The notes beneath the pieces are model-generated. The model was not told the DNA's origin, made no database searches, and worked only from the letters and a program-made list of their open reading frames with translations. Below, piece by piece: positions 1 through 13,003 of a stretch of 64,000 nucleotides of DNA. The position numbers and the translations under genes are program-made. The stretch's first letter is position 1, and every line of letters begins with the position of its first letter. The stretch comes from Henckelia pumila (Eukaryota > Streptophyta > Magnoliopsida > Lamiales > Gesneriaceae), in contig NC_133121.1 of assembly GCF_033568475.1 (NCBI RefSeq), forward strand, positions 2,480,001 to 2,544,000, written 5' to 3'.

Positions 1-334
1 TGCATGAAATGGAAATTCTTTTGCTTCCTCCAAATAAAACCCTAACGAATTTTTCTTTCCAAATAAAACCCCCCAAACCATTCCCCTTTTTTTTCGTCGG
101 CCCTATTTTTATCAGTCACATCTCTCTCTAATCTCGAATTTAAAAAGAATTTCACATATCACAAAAACCTATCAAAATCATCTTTTTTTCATTCCAAAAT
201 CTCTCGAGTCTTTTCACAAATTAAAAGAGAAAAAAGAAAGAAAGAAAAAAAAGATACAAAAAACCCATCTTAAAAACCCTAATAAATGCTCGTAAAACGC
301 ACCCATATTTTCTTGAATTAGCTTCCACAGCACC
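1..334 (+). promoter_or_regulatory. Upstream region and 5' UTR of the Pumilio gene, with two telo-boxes
   Basis: This pyrimidine- and A-rich leader holds two exact AAACCCTAA telo-box motifs, at 37-45 and 274-282. Telo-boxes are common in promoters of plant translation and ribosome genes. No clear TATA box is seen. The transcription start is unknown, so the second motif may lie inside the 5' UTR. Confidence 0.5.
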
Positions 335-2859
335 ATGAACAACGACGAGTGTGAGGATCTTGAAGGGTTGAATGTGATAAAGAATCAAAGAAGCATGCTC
401 CGAACTCTGCCGATGCAAGAGAACCTCCACCACGGGGCGGAGAGCTTCTTCCCCGCCGCCCTTTATCCCGCCGGAGAACAAATCAACGGAGTCTTTGAAA
501 ACCACGTTCGTTCGCCGGGATTCGGTTCAGGTTATGATCATGTAAGACATGAGCAGATACATACTAGTGTCTTTGCGAACCCTAGTTGGCCTAGTTTCGT
601 CCCAGATCATGCCCATTATGAGAGTCCACTCGTGTCGGAATTCGGTGCTCTCAATCTCTCCGACACCCCACATCCGGCGGCCTTCTTGGCGGCGCCGCCG
701 CAAGATTACGGGGGTGCTGTTTATACTGGTGGGGATCCTTTAAATCTTCGCAGGGAGTTTGATTTGCCAACAGGGATGGGTTTCTCCTATACGAATCCAC
801 AGGTTCCCAATGGGAGTCTACAGAAACTGAGGGCTCAATCTGCTGCAAATGGGAATATGGGATTGTTCGCCCATCCCCAAAATTATACTTTTTACAAAAA
901 TCTTGAGAATTCAAACCCTTTTTCTGTGAATGGTCACTTCATGAATCCAAGTCCCGTCTGCGATTTCAACAACGGCGGAACGTACAATCTTCCACGGAAC
1001 CTGAACGGAAACTTTCGTTGGAACGAATTCAGATTGCTTGAAAACAGGAATTTGGAGAGGGGAGGCTTGCTGATTACGGCGGCGAAAGATCAACATGGTT
1101 GCAGGCAATTGCAGAAGAAGCTCTTACAGGGAACCCCTCAAGAAAAGAACTTTATTTTATCTGGATTGATGAGCCATGTGTTTGATTTGATGGTGGATCA
1201 GTTCGGGAATTATCTGATTCAGACAATATTTGAAGTATGCAGTGTGGAACAGATGGATCAGTTGCTTTGGTTCGTGACCAATGATTTAATAAGTCTATTT
1301 CGTGTTTGTCTTGATATTCGTGGGTAAGTTAATTAATGCATGCTTTTTTACATTATATAATCAACAGATATATCATAGTAGAATCATAAGTTTATATGAC
1401 TTCCTGATCAAGTAGTAATCTTTAAGGGTCAGCCATTGCTTAGTTTCCTATCGTGATATCGAAGAACATTATATAATTATGTGAATGAAATGAGGTGGAT
1501 TGATGACTAAAACATGAACCATACTGCTTGAATGATTCATAATTTCATGCATTATTTCTTGCATGCATTATATTTTCAAGTTAATTATTGAGCTATGAGA
1601 ATGGTATTAATTGCCTTATGGTATTGAGCTATCAAAAGGGGAGTAGGTTTTTGTTTTGTTGAGTTAATCTAATTAGTTTTTTTGTGGGGGGTTAATTTGC
1701 AGAGCAAAAGCTATGCAGACGATGCTCGAACATCTGAAAACACCGGAACAAACGGCTCGGGTTCTGTCTGAATTGAGGAGATTAACTGTTCTTCTCTCAA
1801 GGAGTAAGATTGGACAACATGTGATTCATCACTGTTTGCAATCCTTCTCTCCCGAGGAGAACAAGGTCTTTGTAATTTCCATTCCTTATCTCAAGATTAT
1901 TATATATCCCATCTAGAACTTTTTGTTCTTTAATATTTATGTATATATATACTTTCACGTGCCACAAATCATTGTATATGAAAAGAACATTAATATTTTT
2001 AATGGTATATGTCTTATTTCACAGCACATCCTCAACGAGGTAGCGGCTCATTGTGTGGATATCGCTACGGACCAAGATGGCTGCCGTGCTCTAAAACAAT
2101 GTGTATTCTATGCTCAAGGAGAACTCCAGGATCGACTCGTGGCTGAGATAGCAGCAAATTCAGTGTTCTTAGCCCAACATGCTTACGGGTACCATATTTT
2201 TTCAGCAAAAAATTATCCATTCCATCATATAAAACCACTACCGTGTAAGAGGGAAAATGGGATTCCTATTTCCTGTATTTTAAAGCATTTTTTCATTAGT
2301 TTCCTCCTTTTTGTTCTATTCTAGGAACTATGTTGTACAGTATCTGTTAGAACTCGGGGTCCCGCATGTGACAGCAGCTGTTTTAGCTCACCTGTCTGGA
2401 AACTTTGTTGCTCTATCCTTGAACAAATATGGAAGCCATGTGGTGGAAAACTGTATGAAAACCTCGGAAGGCGATCAAGTGATAGAGATCATCAATGAGA
2501 TAATTAGCAGCCCGAAGTTCTTGACAGTTCTTCAAGATCCTTACGGAAACTTCGTTGCTCAATCTGCAATAAAATTTTCTAAGGTTCCAATATCTTAACA
2601 GAACTATGAAATGAACAGTACTTGGCACATCATCCACATATTATATATACATGGGCATGTTTTTATTTATGTAGACCTTATTTTGTTTGTTCTTCCGATC
2701 CAGGGAACGTTTCTTCACAAAAACATGATCGCGCTCATTCTCGAACACTACCCCTTCCTGCATAGCCATCCCCATGGACAGAGAGTTCTAACAAAGGTCA
2801 AAGGGAGCAAGAATTTGGGAGATCATGTAAAGTATGTTCTACGTTCGAGTCACATGTAA
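335..2859 (+). CDS. Pumilio-family RNA-binding protein (APUM9/12-like)
   Basis: Five exons join in frame: 335-1323, 1703-1865, 2025-2188, 2325-2583 and 2704-2859, giving 576 aa. All introns are GT-AG. The first ~240 residues are low in conserved features and rich in Asn, Pro and Gly. From about residue 245 on there are eight Pumilio helical repeats, seen as a series of cores such as DQHGCR, DQFGNY, DIRGAK, SKIGQH, DQDGCR, HAYGNY, NKYGSH and DPYGNF, with a final HPHGQR helix. Proteins of this family bind the 3' UTRs of mRNAs with one base per repeat and promote decay or repress translation in the cytoplasm. The architecture of a long divergent N-terminus plus a C-terminal PUM domain resembles the Arabidopsis APUM7-12 group rather than APUM1-6. 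Repeat 3 (DIRGAK) lacks the usual aromatic stacking residue. The start is the first ATG in the long frame. The family call is certain; the subgroup is inferred. Confidence 0.95.
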
Positions 2860-4463
2860 AATTAATTCTATGTAGCACTGTAATAGTGGGTTTTACTTGC
2901 ATAGAATTATTCCATTTTCTTGGGGATTTTGTGTCATGTTGTAGGAATTCATGTTGAGTCGGTAACTTTGAAGAGTTGTTGATGCCCATGGAGTTAGGGT
3001 TTTGTTGTTGTTTCATTTTGTTGTTTGTTTTCTGGTACATATCTGAAATAAATTGAGGCTGATTTCTTGGATTTTCTTGAAATAGCGTGTTGGTGGTATT
3101 CGTCGTTGACCTAAACCACCATGTGCAGTATTTCAAGTCATTTTTTCCCCCATGATTTACTGATTTTGTTTGTAAGAAAATCTTTATTTCGATGAAAGAG
3201 ATGGTTGGGGTGACTGGTCATTGCGTAGAAAGATTTGAGTTAGCATTAACTACAATTTTTGATAAAATAGCAAATCCTCGTTACTACATTTCTATTTATC
3301 AACTTTATAATAGTAATCTTGTCTCCATACATTTATTCCATAGCCCTTTAACCAAGCTGGCGTTTAAGATGTTGTACAGTTTAAAATATTTGAATTACAC
3401 AGCGGCAAATGTTCAGTCCTCTAAAGACAGTTTGTTTGTTTTTCTTTATAACTTTGATATAAACTTGAAAATTGTCTCTTTATATTATATATGTTCCATG
3501 ACCCATGCTTAAATATACAAACTCATTTTTATCTCATGGTTTTATTAATGACCATCTGGAACGATTTTCTATATACAACATTGCAAAAATATATAGGTAA
3601 TAGTTTGGATATTTTTTGGAGACGCTTTTACCAAAAATTAGTCACTTTTATCAAAAGTTTAGTACTAACAGTCAACTTCAATTTTTTTTTTAATTGTTTT
3701 TTTTGGGTAGAGACATTCACATCACCTAAACAATTACTCTCTCAATAATTGAACTTATTATATGAGATTGAGACAGTTGATTAATGACATTGATACCAAT
3801 GTAGGATGCAACATTTGACATTTAATTTATCAAAAGTTATAACTAGTGATAATGATACAATTTCAATATTTTAAATTGTATTGTCAAATAAATTGATTGC
3901 TCTCCTAGATGTGATAATTATTGTACTCTTATATATTCTAATATATTTATTCGTCGACAACAGACAACTCAATGAACTTGCCAAATGGTTACGATTAGAA
4001 TTAGAATTATTATAATATTATTTGTAACCATTTTTTTAATCAATCTTCGTACATTTAATTTGAAAAAGATTGTGATTTTCGTTTTATATCTAGTCTCTTT
4101 ACAATATTGATCCATTATATTATCAAATTTAAGCACTAACCATATATCTTTCAATTTTTAACAATTTTAATCATTGTTATTAAAAATACTGATTTTTCAC
4201 GACACACTTGTGCTCAATGTTGGCCTTAAGTAAGTGACATGTTATTGTCATGTCGAAAAAAAAATACCATATTATTTTAGTAGTTCCAATTTCAATAGAT
4301 TTTTTGGTTAACCCAACGCAACACTCGATCGGAGGAAAGTAAGTTAACTAGAAATTTGTAGTCGACAGCTAAAACACAATAATATATTTTAGTAGTTTCT
4401 ATTTTTTTTTTTTTCAATACCGTATTTCAGCAGTCACACACAATTTCCCGCACCATAAGGTGC
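2860..4463. other. 3' UTR of the Pumilio gene and AT-rich intergenic DNA
   Basis: The first ~300 bases are probably Pumilio 3' UTR. The rest is AT-rich with only short chance reading frames. I see no gene or well-bounded repeat. Confidence 0.6.
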
Positions 4464-4471
4464 ATAAAATC

Positions 4472-5122
4472 CAGGGGTGTCAATTCGAGTGAGTCGAATA
4501 AGTTTGGATTGACAAAAATAATTCTAAAAATCGTCAATCCGAACCCGACCCAAACCCAAACCAACCCGATTATACCCAACCCGAACCCGGTTAACTCGAC
4601 TAACCCGAACAACCGAACAACCCAATTTTATTTTTTTATTTTTTAACAAAATAATTAAATAAAAATTCAACACACACAATAATAATATTAATATTTAATT
4701 TAATCACATAATAACAAAATCTAAGATTATATATAATTTAAATTTGAAATTTTAGTTGTAGAAAATTTAAAGTATATTTATTACAAAAAATAAAAAATTA
4801 TTTTAAAAAATAAAAATTGTATAAAATAAATATTAAATGACAAAAATTTATTATATCAATATACAATAATTTTATTTCAAACATACAACGTATAAAAATA
4901 TAGTAAATCTATTTTAATTTTTTATAAAAATAATAATAATTAAAAGTTTTGTGTCATTTGGGTCAACTCGGGTTGACCCAAACCCAAACCCGATTAATTT
5001 TTTCGGGTTAGCTTTCGGGTCAACCCGATTCGACCCAAACCCAAAAACCCCCAACCCTAACATGATATTTTCGGGTCGACTCGTGTCGGATTGACGGGTT
5101 GGGTTGAGTTTTGACACCCCTA
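4472..5122. mobile_element. hAT-type non-autonomous transposon (MITE), 651 bp
   Basis: The ends are CAGGGGTGTCAA and TTGACACCCCTA, a near-perfect terminal inverted repeat of hAT type. They are flanked by 8-bp direct repeats, ATAAAATC at 4464-4471 and ATGAAATC at 5123-5130 (7 of 8 match), the target-site length expected for hAT elements. Just inside each end is a GC-rich block built from many short GGGTT/AACCC words in opposite orientation. The middle is AT-rich and non-coding. No transposase frame is present, so it must have moved using an enzyme from elsewhere. Confidence 0.82.
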
Positions 5123-5130
5123 ATGAAATC

Positions 5131-5742
5131 AAAATTATATATATATATATATATATATTATACAAAGTAAAATATATAACACATTGAAGCATCGAATATT
5201 GATTGCTCGATGCACATGAAATATAGAGTTAAATAAAGTATAAACTAGAATGCAAATTTTCAAAAACAAAAACAAAAACAAAAGAAAAATGAAAAAGAAC
5301 TAGAACTCGAACTCCAATACAAGGAAATCAGAGAGCGACGTAAACTTCAAAGGAAGTGATTTCGAAATATAACTTCTTGGTACCGCACCAAATGACTATA
5401 GATCTGCGAAGAAATTGTTTGATGTGCTTAGATTATGCGATTTGCTGCTATTTTTCCTCTTTGTTCCTGCAAACGTGCATGAAACAGACTCATATCATCT
5501 TGTAAGAACCAACTACCTAGCAATATGAAACGAGCATCGAACACAAAGGTAAGTTCACCCGATATAATGTGAACTTGCCTGTTTAGATGCAAATTTTTCA
5601 TTACAGTAGGAGAAGAGACGGTTAAAACTTGGCTATAGTAGGCAATCTATCATGTAAGATCATACAGACTGTGTACCACAAGTGTACAACAATAATCATC
5701 GCCAATGAATAAGCTCCACGCAGCCATTGTATTTTAAAAAAT
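5131..5742. other. Region between the hAT MITE and WDR55, including the WDR55 3' UTR
   Basis: A TA-dinucleotide microsatellite lies at about 5138-5158. The part nearest 5743 is probably the 3' UTR of the minus-strand WDR55 gene. No other gene is seen. Confidence 0.5.
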
Positions 5743-8700
5743 TTATGACACTGAATTACCTTTAGAAGATTTCGGAATCCTATCCTCAATATCCATGCCA
5801 TCACTATCGCTATCTGCACTGGCAGAATGATTCTGGGTAGGATTTCCAGACCCTTGCAGCAAATCATCCAGATCCCACAGCTATTATTAACGAAAAAAAT
5901 ACATTAAGGACATATATATCTAAACCAAAATTACCTTAGAAACAATGTAAAAAGGAACGGCGAGAGGAAAAAAATAAAAGAAATATAGAACCTTCAACGT
6001 CTGATCATGCGATATGCTACCAAGATATTTTCTATCATAGGAAAATGCTGCAATATCAATGAAACGACACATGAGTGATACTACAAGAAGCTAAATTTTT
6101 ATCCATTTGTTTTTTTTATTGTAAATGTACTATCATCGTGTGGTGATGATAATGATCCAATATGCTAAAAGTTTTCAAGTCTGTCTCCAATTAAAAGGGT
6201 ATATGAAAGTCATACCAAGCCGTTCCACGGGATACTCGGAATGTTCGGCGATTGGTTGAATCACTCTGTTGGGTAATATACCGACCAAACTACACAAAAT
6301 TATGAATAAATTAAGTACGATGTCCACACGTGGATTGATTGAGGAAATTATCCCAAATATGGAAAAAAATTGTCTCACCTAATAATTCCATTCTCGGAAC
6401 CAGTTATTATTCTATCTTCATCAAGCTTAACCCACAAATCAGTGATTAGAAAAGGAAATGGAATTAAGTAGATTCCAGTCAGATAAACAACTGAAACTGC
6501 TTGTTTGAAATGGTACAACTAGTCCACTGGTTTCATGAAAAATGCACTAACCTTCAGCAGGGCATCTACAGAGTTAGGAGAAAGATCTATAAAACGGTCA
6601 CTGTAAAATTAGAAGACGTATCATCAGCATCAAACTCCACCACAAGCATGTAATGCCAACTAAATGGAAAATTAAATTCATCTCGACTCCACATAAAGAC
6701 AATTAACGACTTCTTCCGCATCGTTAATATTTTTTTTTTTCCAGAATAAGATGAAACACCTGCAGTCCTTGAAAAATCCCCACGAGTACAATAGTAGAGT
6801 TCCAGTTTGTGTCCCACATACAACCTTTCGACCGTTCTAGATATAAAAGGGAACAGAAGCAGCTCTCAGAATAGCAAGTGATATCAATTTTTCAAGTTTC
6901 TAACTGAAGACAGCAATTAATATCAACAATAAACTACTTTTTTATCTAAAAAATGGCCAAGAGCATGGAGTAGAAGCTAGATTGTCAGTTAGATACCAAG
7001 GATAGAGCATGATAGGTAAAATAAAAATACAAATAAAGGAAGTGTGGACATATGACTTGAACAGAATTTCACTTTTGTTGGAGTGAGACGTGTGCAAATC
7101 CCAATAAAATACCGGTACGAATGTACCAAATGTTTTTAGATTCATTTTTCTACAAAGGTAAAAACTAAAAAGACAACTGGAAGCAAGAAAATCAGAAAAG
7201 AACCAACACAGAATTCTGTCACCTCATGAACCAGAAAATAGTAGATCATACTAGCACATTCATAAAACACACCTGAACCCAACCTTTGTATAACATAAGA
7301 AATCAAGTATTATTATTATTATATATGGACGGATATCTTTATATGCAATCTGGAAAATTTATTTGTGTGCTTTTTGTAGTCGGATCCAACCTTCATAATC
7401 ACAACAGAAAGCAGTTCATCCTCAGAGAACTCGGATCTTGTTTGAACCTGCAGAGTAGAAATACGAAGAAAGAAATTGCTTATCAACTGGGGTAAGTTGG
7501 CTAATGATCTAGCCAATATGCATTAGAAGATCAAACACAAACAACAGATAAGTTTACCTTGTTGCTTCTTAAATTGCAAACAGATAGCGTGCCATCTCCA
7601 CTGAGGCAAAGAAAGCAAAAAGAATGAGAATGTTTTACTCAAATCATTGTCATTAATGAAAGGAGTACATTGCCTAAAGACCAGTTGAGTATGGCTCAAA
7701 AAATGTGGAATTAATATTTTCCTTTCAACCAGTGATTTAACTTTTGCACCACATTATGGTATAATAGCAAAATTATAACCGAATCATTAAATGTGTGAGT
7801 GATACATTCTCAAAGACAATTTATTCACAACAGCTGCAATATGTGAGGTACTCACAGAAAAATTGTCTATTCTAATCTGCACAAAGAACAAAAGAAATAT
7901 ACCCAAAAGATTATCTGTTAAAATAATAATTAGTTATGGATAAACTGAAAACTGATGAACCACAAAACACCACAGGCATCCATCCAATTTGTAGATATAT
8001 ACCCATTATTGGTCCACTAGTCACCTCCAAAACATAAAAAAACAGATATCCATGCCAGGCAAAAAATTGAGGTAACTACCCAGGAAAAAATATGATGTCG
8101 CATAAATAAGATGAACACACACGTAATGACAAAAGAGGAGGAAGAGTGGGGGACAGAGGACAACCTCGTTCCTAGTAATTTCTTTGAATCAGACACATAC
8201 GTCATATCAGAAATATATTCTTCATGAACATGGAAAGAGTTGCAGCAAGAACGTTGTCTGGTATCCCATACCTGTTTACAAAAGAAAGTGAGGATAAGAT
8301 CAACAAAATAAAGGGCCAAAAGAAGACTTGATAATGCCACATAGGAACAGAAACAGGAACTAACAAAGCCCAATAAACTGATGACATGAGGTAAATAATA
8401 CTTTTTAAAAAATTAGTAAAATTTAGGTTAGAAATCCAGTTTCTCATATCCATAACTTATTGACAAAAACACGAAAGAATTTATTATGGACAATCATGAA
8501 ATAATATGTGATGAAAGGTATATCCTGCAGTTGCTAAATAAAAAAAGAAAGTTATAGTGAACTTGGAAACAAAAGAAGGAAGCAGGTGGAAATGAATTTC
8601 TATAGCTAATAAATCATCCAGTTCATGCTAGCCAGAATGCGACTTTCGAAATAAGACCATGAAAACATAGGGTTGTCATACAAACCTTAATTAACTGAAT

Positions 8701-9742
8701 GCACATCTATGCCAGTCTTTTTAAAGGTCTACCAAAATGCATTAGCACTGGTAGATGATTCACTGAGATAGAAACTTTTTGATAATTGGCTGTCAAAATG
8801 TGAACATTATTTTTGCAATTGAAGGCCAAAAAAGCCCAAAAATAACATCAGGGCAATAATAGTAAATAGTAAAAAGCTTTCTCTGCAGAATACTTCCATA
8901 AAGTGATTTTTGTGAAATGACATTAGACAGAAGTATCCTGCTAACTTAGATCCAATTTTAAATGTCACTCAAAATATAAAGTTGAAGTTTAAAGAACATG
9001 AATTCACCTTCACACAACCTTCATCATCTCCAGAGGCAACGGTGGACTCAGTCAAGTTAACTATTCGATTTACAGCAGCCCTGCAAGAGTATTTAACACA
9101 TAACCGCTTCAAACATAAGAAGTGTGTAATGACCCTTAAACAACAATTCAGTTTGCTGGCAATGGATTTTTATGATACAACCCACCCGTGAGAATTTTCT
9201 AGGCGTGTAATGGGTGAACCCGTTTCAGTATCACTGGCAAAAATGGAACAATCTGGAGAACCTGTCAAGATAGCTGGAAAAAACAAAACAAAAACATCAC
9301 CGTGTTGCTCCAAATTCATCATATTAATAAAATCAAATTTCCAGATTAAAATTGCTGAAAACAAACTACCACGCCCTTCATTAATAAAGCGAACGGCTCT
9401 ACATGATTCAGTATGAGCATTGACTTCCAACACCCTAATAAACAAGAACACCAGCCTCAAAATTAAAATTTGGTGAAAACTATCAGGATAAAAAGATGTT
9501 TAAACAAAGCAGATTGCAGAACGTTAATTTGTACCTTACTGGAGGAGACTCAGCTACGTAACGATACCTAAAACGCAAATTTAAGCAAATTCATTGGCAG
9601 CAACACAACATAATCAAAAATCACCTGAGGAATGGAATTGAACTCACAGAAGGAGGTGGCCGGTGATGAGACCGGCGGCTACCAGATCATTCGATGGATG
9701 AAAATCTAAGTCAAATGGAAGTTTCCCCAGATCAATCTCCAT
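5743..9742 (-). CDS. WDR55: WD repeat-containing protein 55 homologue
   Basis: Fourteen exons on the minus strand join in frame: 9648-9742, 9535-9567, 9370-9434, 9186-9273, 9008-9080, 8165-8271, 7558-7600, 7391-7447, 6760-6836, 6552-6600, 6379-6425, 6216-6289, 5992-6047 and 5743-5880. The product is 333 aa. It begins MEIDLGKLPFDLDFHPS, and contains VWDTRQRSCCNSFH and a final LKLWDLDDLL, all close to Arabidopsis WDR55 (At2g34260). The acidic Ser/Asp tail is also typical. WDR55 proteins form a beta-propeller. In animals and yeast they act in rRNA processing; in plants the protein binds DDB1 and is needed for reproductive development. For exon 2 the frame forces the inner of two neighbouring GT donors (AAG|GTAC). 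Length fits the family, and I see no sign of damage. Confidence 0.96.
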
Positions 9743-9803
9743 TCAATTGTTGATGAAGATAACAAATTTTGCGTATGATTGCGCGAACTGTTCCCGGAGT
9801 CTT

Positions 9804-9812
9804 AAACCCTAA
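9804..9812 (-). promoter_or_regulatory. Telo-box upstream of WDR55
   Basis: An exact AAACCCTAA motif lies about 60 bases upstream of the WDR55 start codon. This element is known from promoters of plant ribosome-biogenesis genes, which fits the role of WDR55. Confidence 0.5.
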
Positions 9813-10575
9813 AGGCAAGAAAGAAGGAAAATTTTAAAATATTGCATTTTGAAATATTTTAAAAATATAATACGATATTTACATATAATTTATTTTTTAA
9901 ATTCATATAAAACTTAAATTTACATACAAAATATCACATAAACACTAGAAGAAAGTACGTATTGGTAAATACATTAGGAAATATATAGCAATTGAGAATA
10001 ACTAAATCAATCGATTAAATTTGATTATTAGTGTAGAACTTTAAATAATAATTAATGATTTCTAGTGATTTAAAATCATTGATTTTTTTTAAAAAATTGA
10101 TTTCTTTGCAAATGATATTTCAGCCACTTATTTTATGTATCAAATTTACGTAGTCAAGAAGAATATGCTAAATGTATTTTATATAGTCCCAAAAACATCG
10201 TAGTTACTGCATGAGCTATTCCTTAATATTATCATCACCGTAATAAATAATAATAACTAGTGTTTTTTTACGCGATACACACCCACACACATGACACACT
10301 CACATATATATAAATTATTTAATCTATTTTTTAAAAATATATATATTATTGAATTTCAAAATATAGATAAAAGATAGTACTAAGATTTTTAAAATGATAT
10401 TTTTGGAAACTAAAATAATAAGTTACAAATTACCGATAAGAATAAGAAATTACAAATGAATATCAAATATTTTTTAAGTGAACAGAAAAAAATGGACATT
10501 ATTGCAAATTTATTTTGTACTCCACCAACTTAATTGAAAATTAGTTAATATAAGCGATAAATTTTTAATTAAATA
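9813..10575. other. AT-rich intergenic DNA upstream of WDR55
   Basis: No coding potential and no clear repeat boundaries were seen up to the Helitron-like element that starts at 10576. Confidence 0.5.
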
Positions 10576-10993
10576 CTAGTCGTCGTAGCACACGCGTTGT
10601 GTGTGTAAAACACGGGATGAAAATTAAATTTAAAAATATCTAATACGTAATAATTTCTAATACATAAATATCTGATACATAAAACATGGGGTGAAAATTA
10701 GTAAAAATCACATATTAAGATTTTGAAACGAAGGAGTTTCTTTCAGAATGTGGGTGTGAGGAGAGAAGGGGTAGAGAGTTTGAAATTTAAGTCATGTGAG
10801 AAAGTGGGAAGGATATTAGTAATGAAACAATGTTACCAATAGAAGCACAAAACGAATTCTACAATGAACATAATATAGGGCAAAAATGGATAAAAATAAT
10901 TTGGTGTCATTGTCATACCAAGACAGTTACTATCACATGCTCAACTATTATAAGATAGTAAAATAATAAAATGTATATATATATATACTAAGA
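10576..10993 (-). mobile_element. Helitron-like non-autonomous element, copy A (418 bp)
   Basis: Read on the minus strand it starts TCTTAGTATATA after an A and ends in CTAG before a T. About 11 bases before the end is a short hairpin, CACAC-AACGC-GTGTG. A 5' TC, a 3' hairpin followed by CTRR, insertion between A and T, and no target duplication are the Helitron rules. A second element at 27419-27818 has the same kind of ends and a similar length, which strengthens the call. No helicase gene is present. Confidence 0.45.
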
Positions 10994-11166
10994 TGATGAC
11001 GAATTGACGATGATGATAATAATGATAATATATTACATATAAAATCCCAATAACAATAGATTGTCAAAAAAATTCGTGGGTGAGACAGACTCTAATGCTA
11101 CAACAGATTGTAATCCTCGAGATCATCAACAACAATACCTCAGTAGACTCTTCCGATTCATGTTTT
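10994..11166 (-). other. Probable 3' flank and UTR of the TXNDC9-like gene
   Basis: Short AT-rich stretch with no separate feature seen. Confidence 0.35.
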
Positions 11167-13003
11167 CTACTCAGAGTCGGATGAATAGGAAGTCGAACTT
11201 TGCCGAACGCTCTTTTTTGGGGCTTTGGACTTGGATGGATTGAATGAAGATTCGCCTTCATAAAAAATAACTTGGGCTTTTGACAATCTCTCTTCCAATT
11301 CTTCTGTGCTGAACCCGTCCGTTCCCCCGAGCTCATCAAATCCAACCTAATTTTAACATGGTGAGAACTTGATATCAACAAAGTCTTGTCAGATTAGTTG
11401 TAAACTCCAAGATGATAGATTTGAACAATGCTTACCACATAATCCTCCACTTTAGCGTTTTTTACAAGAGCAAGAGTTGGAAGAACAACAATCCTCAGCT
11501 TTTCGGCCAAGTATTGACTTTTCTCAGCATTAAGTTTTATGAAACGTGTCTCAATATGTTGCTTTGCCAATATACCCAAGTGCTTGTCCATGACCTGTGA
11601 ATAAGGTACGTATCTATCAGAAATTTATCGTACCAAAAAATCATCCAAGAGCGAAAAATAGTAACTGGACTAGTAGACATTGCTCCTAGGACATGACCCT
11701 GAAACTCACTCAATTAATATCTCAATTACCATTTGGTTGTAGACATAGTTTTACTATCTAAGAAATCTTAACAGCTAAATACACTCAAAAAGAGGCATGA
11801 GTACACAGGAACAGAACATCAGGATCAGTCATTGCCAAGAAACAATGTTAAAAAGACAATTATGGTCCCCAACTCCACAAGAAAGTGCGCAAAGCCCAAA
11901 CACATAATGGACATACACAAGCAAGGGGTAAACTAAACATCTAATAGCGAGGAAAAACTACTTGCAACTGATAAGTTCTCTAGCCGCAAAGCTACTGAAC
12001 TTGAAATTTATCAATCACGATGCAAGGTTTACATCCTTGAATTTCTATTAAGAAAAAAAAAGTTTGCTTTTTAAGCTAATGCTCACCACACTCTATTACC
12101 ACATCACCAAGGACGGCTATAATGCGAGCATAAAGACTAAATCAATTATCTCTAAGATCAATAAAGACATGATCTTCATTCGTCCAATACTGCTACCCAA
12201 AATAAATATATCAAAATGTGAAATGCACTCGTAGACCTAAGGCATGTATCAGAATTTGGTCGACGAAGGCCAATCTTGATGTGTTTTGGGCACTCTTATA
12301 GAAACTACATATAAAAATGGATATTTTCGAATGTGAAAGCAGCTCATTCTCTGCCGCATTGGTTCTGTTACTAACCAAGATACAAACGCTTGTATGGTTG
12401 ATAGAAAGGATCAAAAGAAAACTATAACAGCAAACATGCATCTATATCGTGATTATAAATCGTGATTGCTACATCATATTAATTACCCAAAAAAAAACAC
12501 GGCACAGGTTCAACGCAATGCCGAGTCCAGTAAAAGATATCACTCACTCGTGAATCCAGAACGGTAAAAATCTTAGTTTTCCACTTCTCCAATTAACTTA
12601 TCTAATCGCAACAATAATGGAAAACGTACCTTGCAAGGCCAATTTTCGCGGTAGAAATGGCAAACGACGCGCTCACTGGCCTTAACCACTGAGAAAAATT
12701 CCTTCTCCGTTGGGATCTCCGAGTACTCACCGTGGCCGAGTGCGACCCAACCTCTCCTTTTCTCCGCCATTTTCTTCATCTGCTGCAACCTCCGCTCCCT
12801 CAACACCTCCATATCGTCCAAATCTAGCCGATCCAACGCCGCGATCTCCTCATCTATCTTGTCCTCCATCGCCTTCGCTACCGTCAGCACTTGCTGCTCC
12901 AATATCTGCCAAAAGACACAATAAACGTTAAATAAAATCGGATCTCGTGAACATGAATTCGCCATTAACGTCTTTCTACCTGCTGAATATTTAGATTATC
13001 CAT
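11167..13003 (-). CDS. TXNDC9: Thioredoxin domain-containing protein 9 homologue (phosducin-like)
   Basis: Four minus-strand exons join in frame: 12980-13003, 12630-12905, 11436-11594 and 11167-11346, giving 212 aa. The first exon codes for only eight residues (MDNLNIQQ). An N-terminal coiled coil (residues ~10-55, with RLDLDDMEVLRERRLQQMKK) is followed by a thioredoxin fold containing FYRENWPCK, ETRFIKLNAEKS and VVLPTLALVKN, then a Ser-rich tail ending SSDSE. This matches Arabidopsis At2g18990 in layout and length. Animal and yeast members (PhLP3/Plp1) bind the CCT chaperonin and regulate tubulin and actin folding. The site that would be CxxC in thioredoxin is WPCK here, with one Cys, so disulfide reductase activity is unlikely; that is a family trait rather than damage. 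Confidence 0.95.

Noticed and set aside
651-1108. Minus-strand frames over Pumilio exon 1
   Set aside because: Shadows of a well-supported plus-strand exon.
4427-5192. GGGTT/AACCC words as telomere-like repeat
   Set aside because: They are irregular, inverted about a centre and confined to a bounded hAT-type element.
11400-11600. Loss of the CxxC motif in the TXNDC9-like protein as damage
   Set aside because: A single-Cys or absent active site is normal in this phosducin-like family, so it is not a defect.
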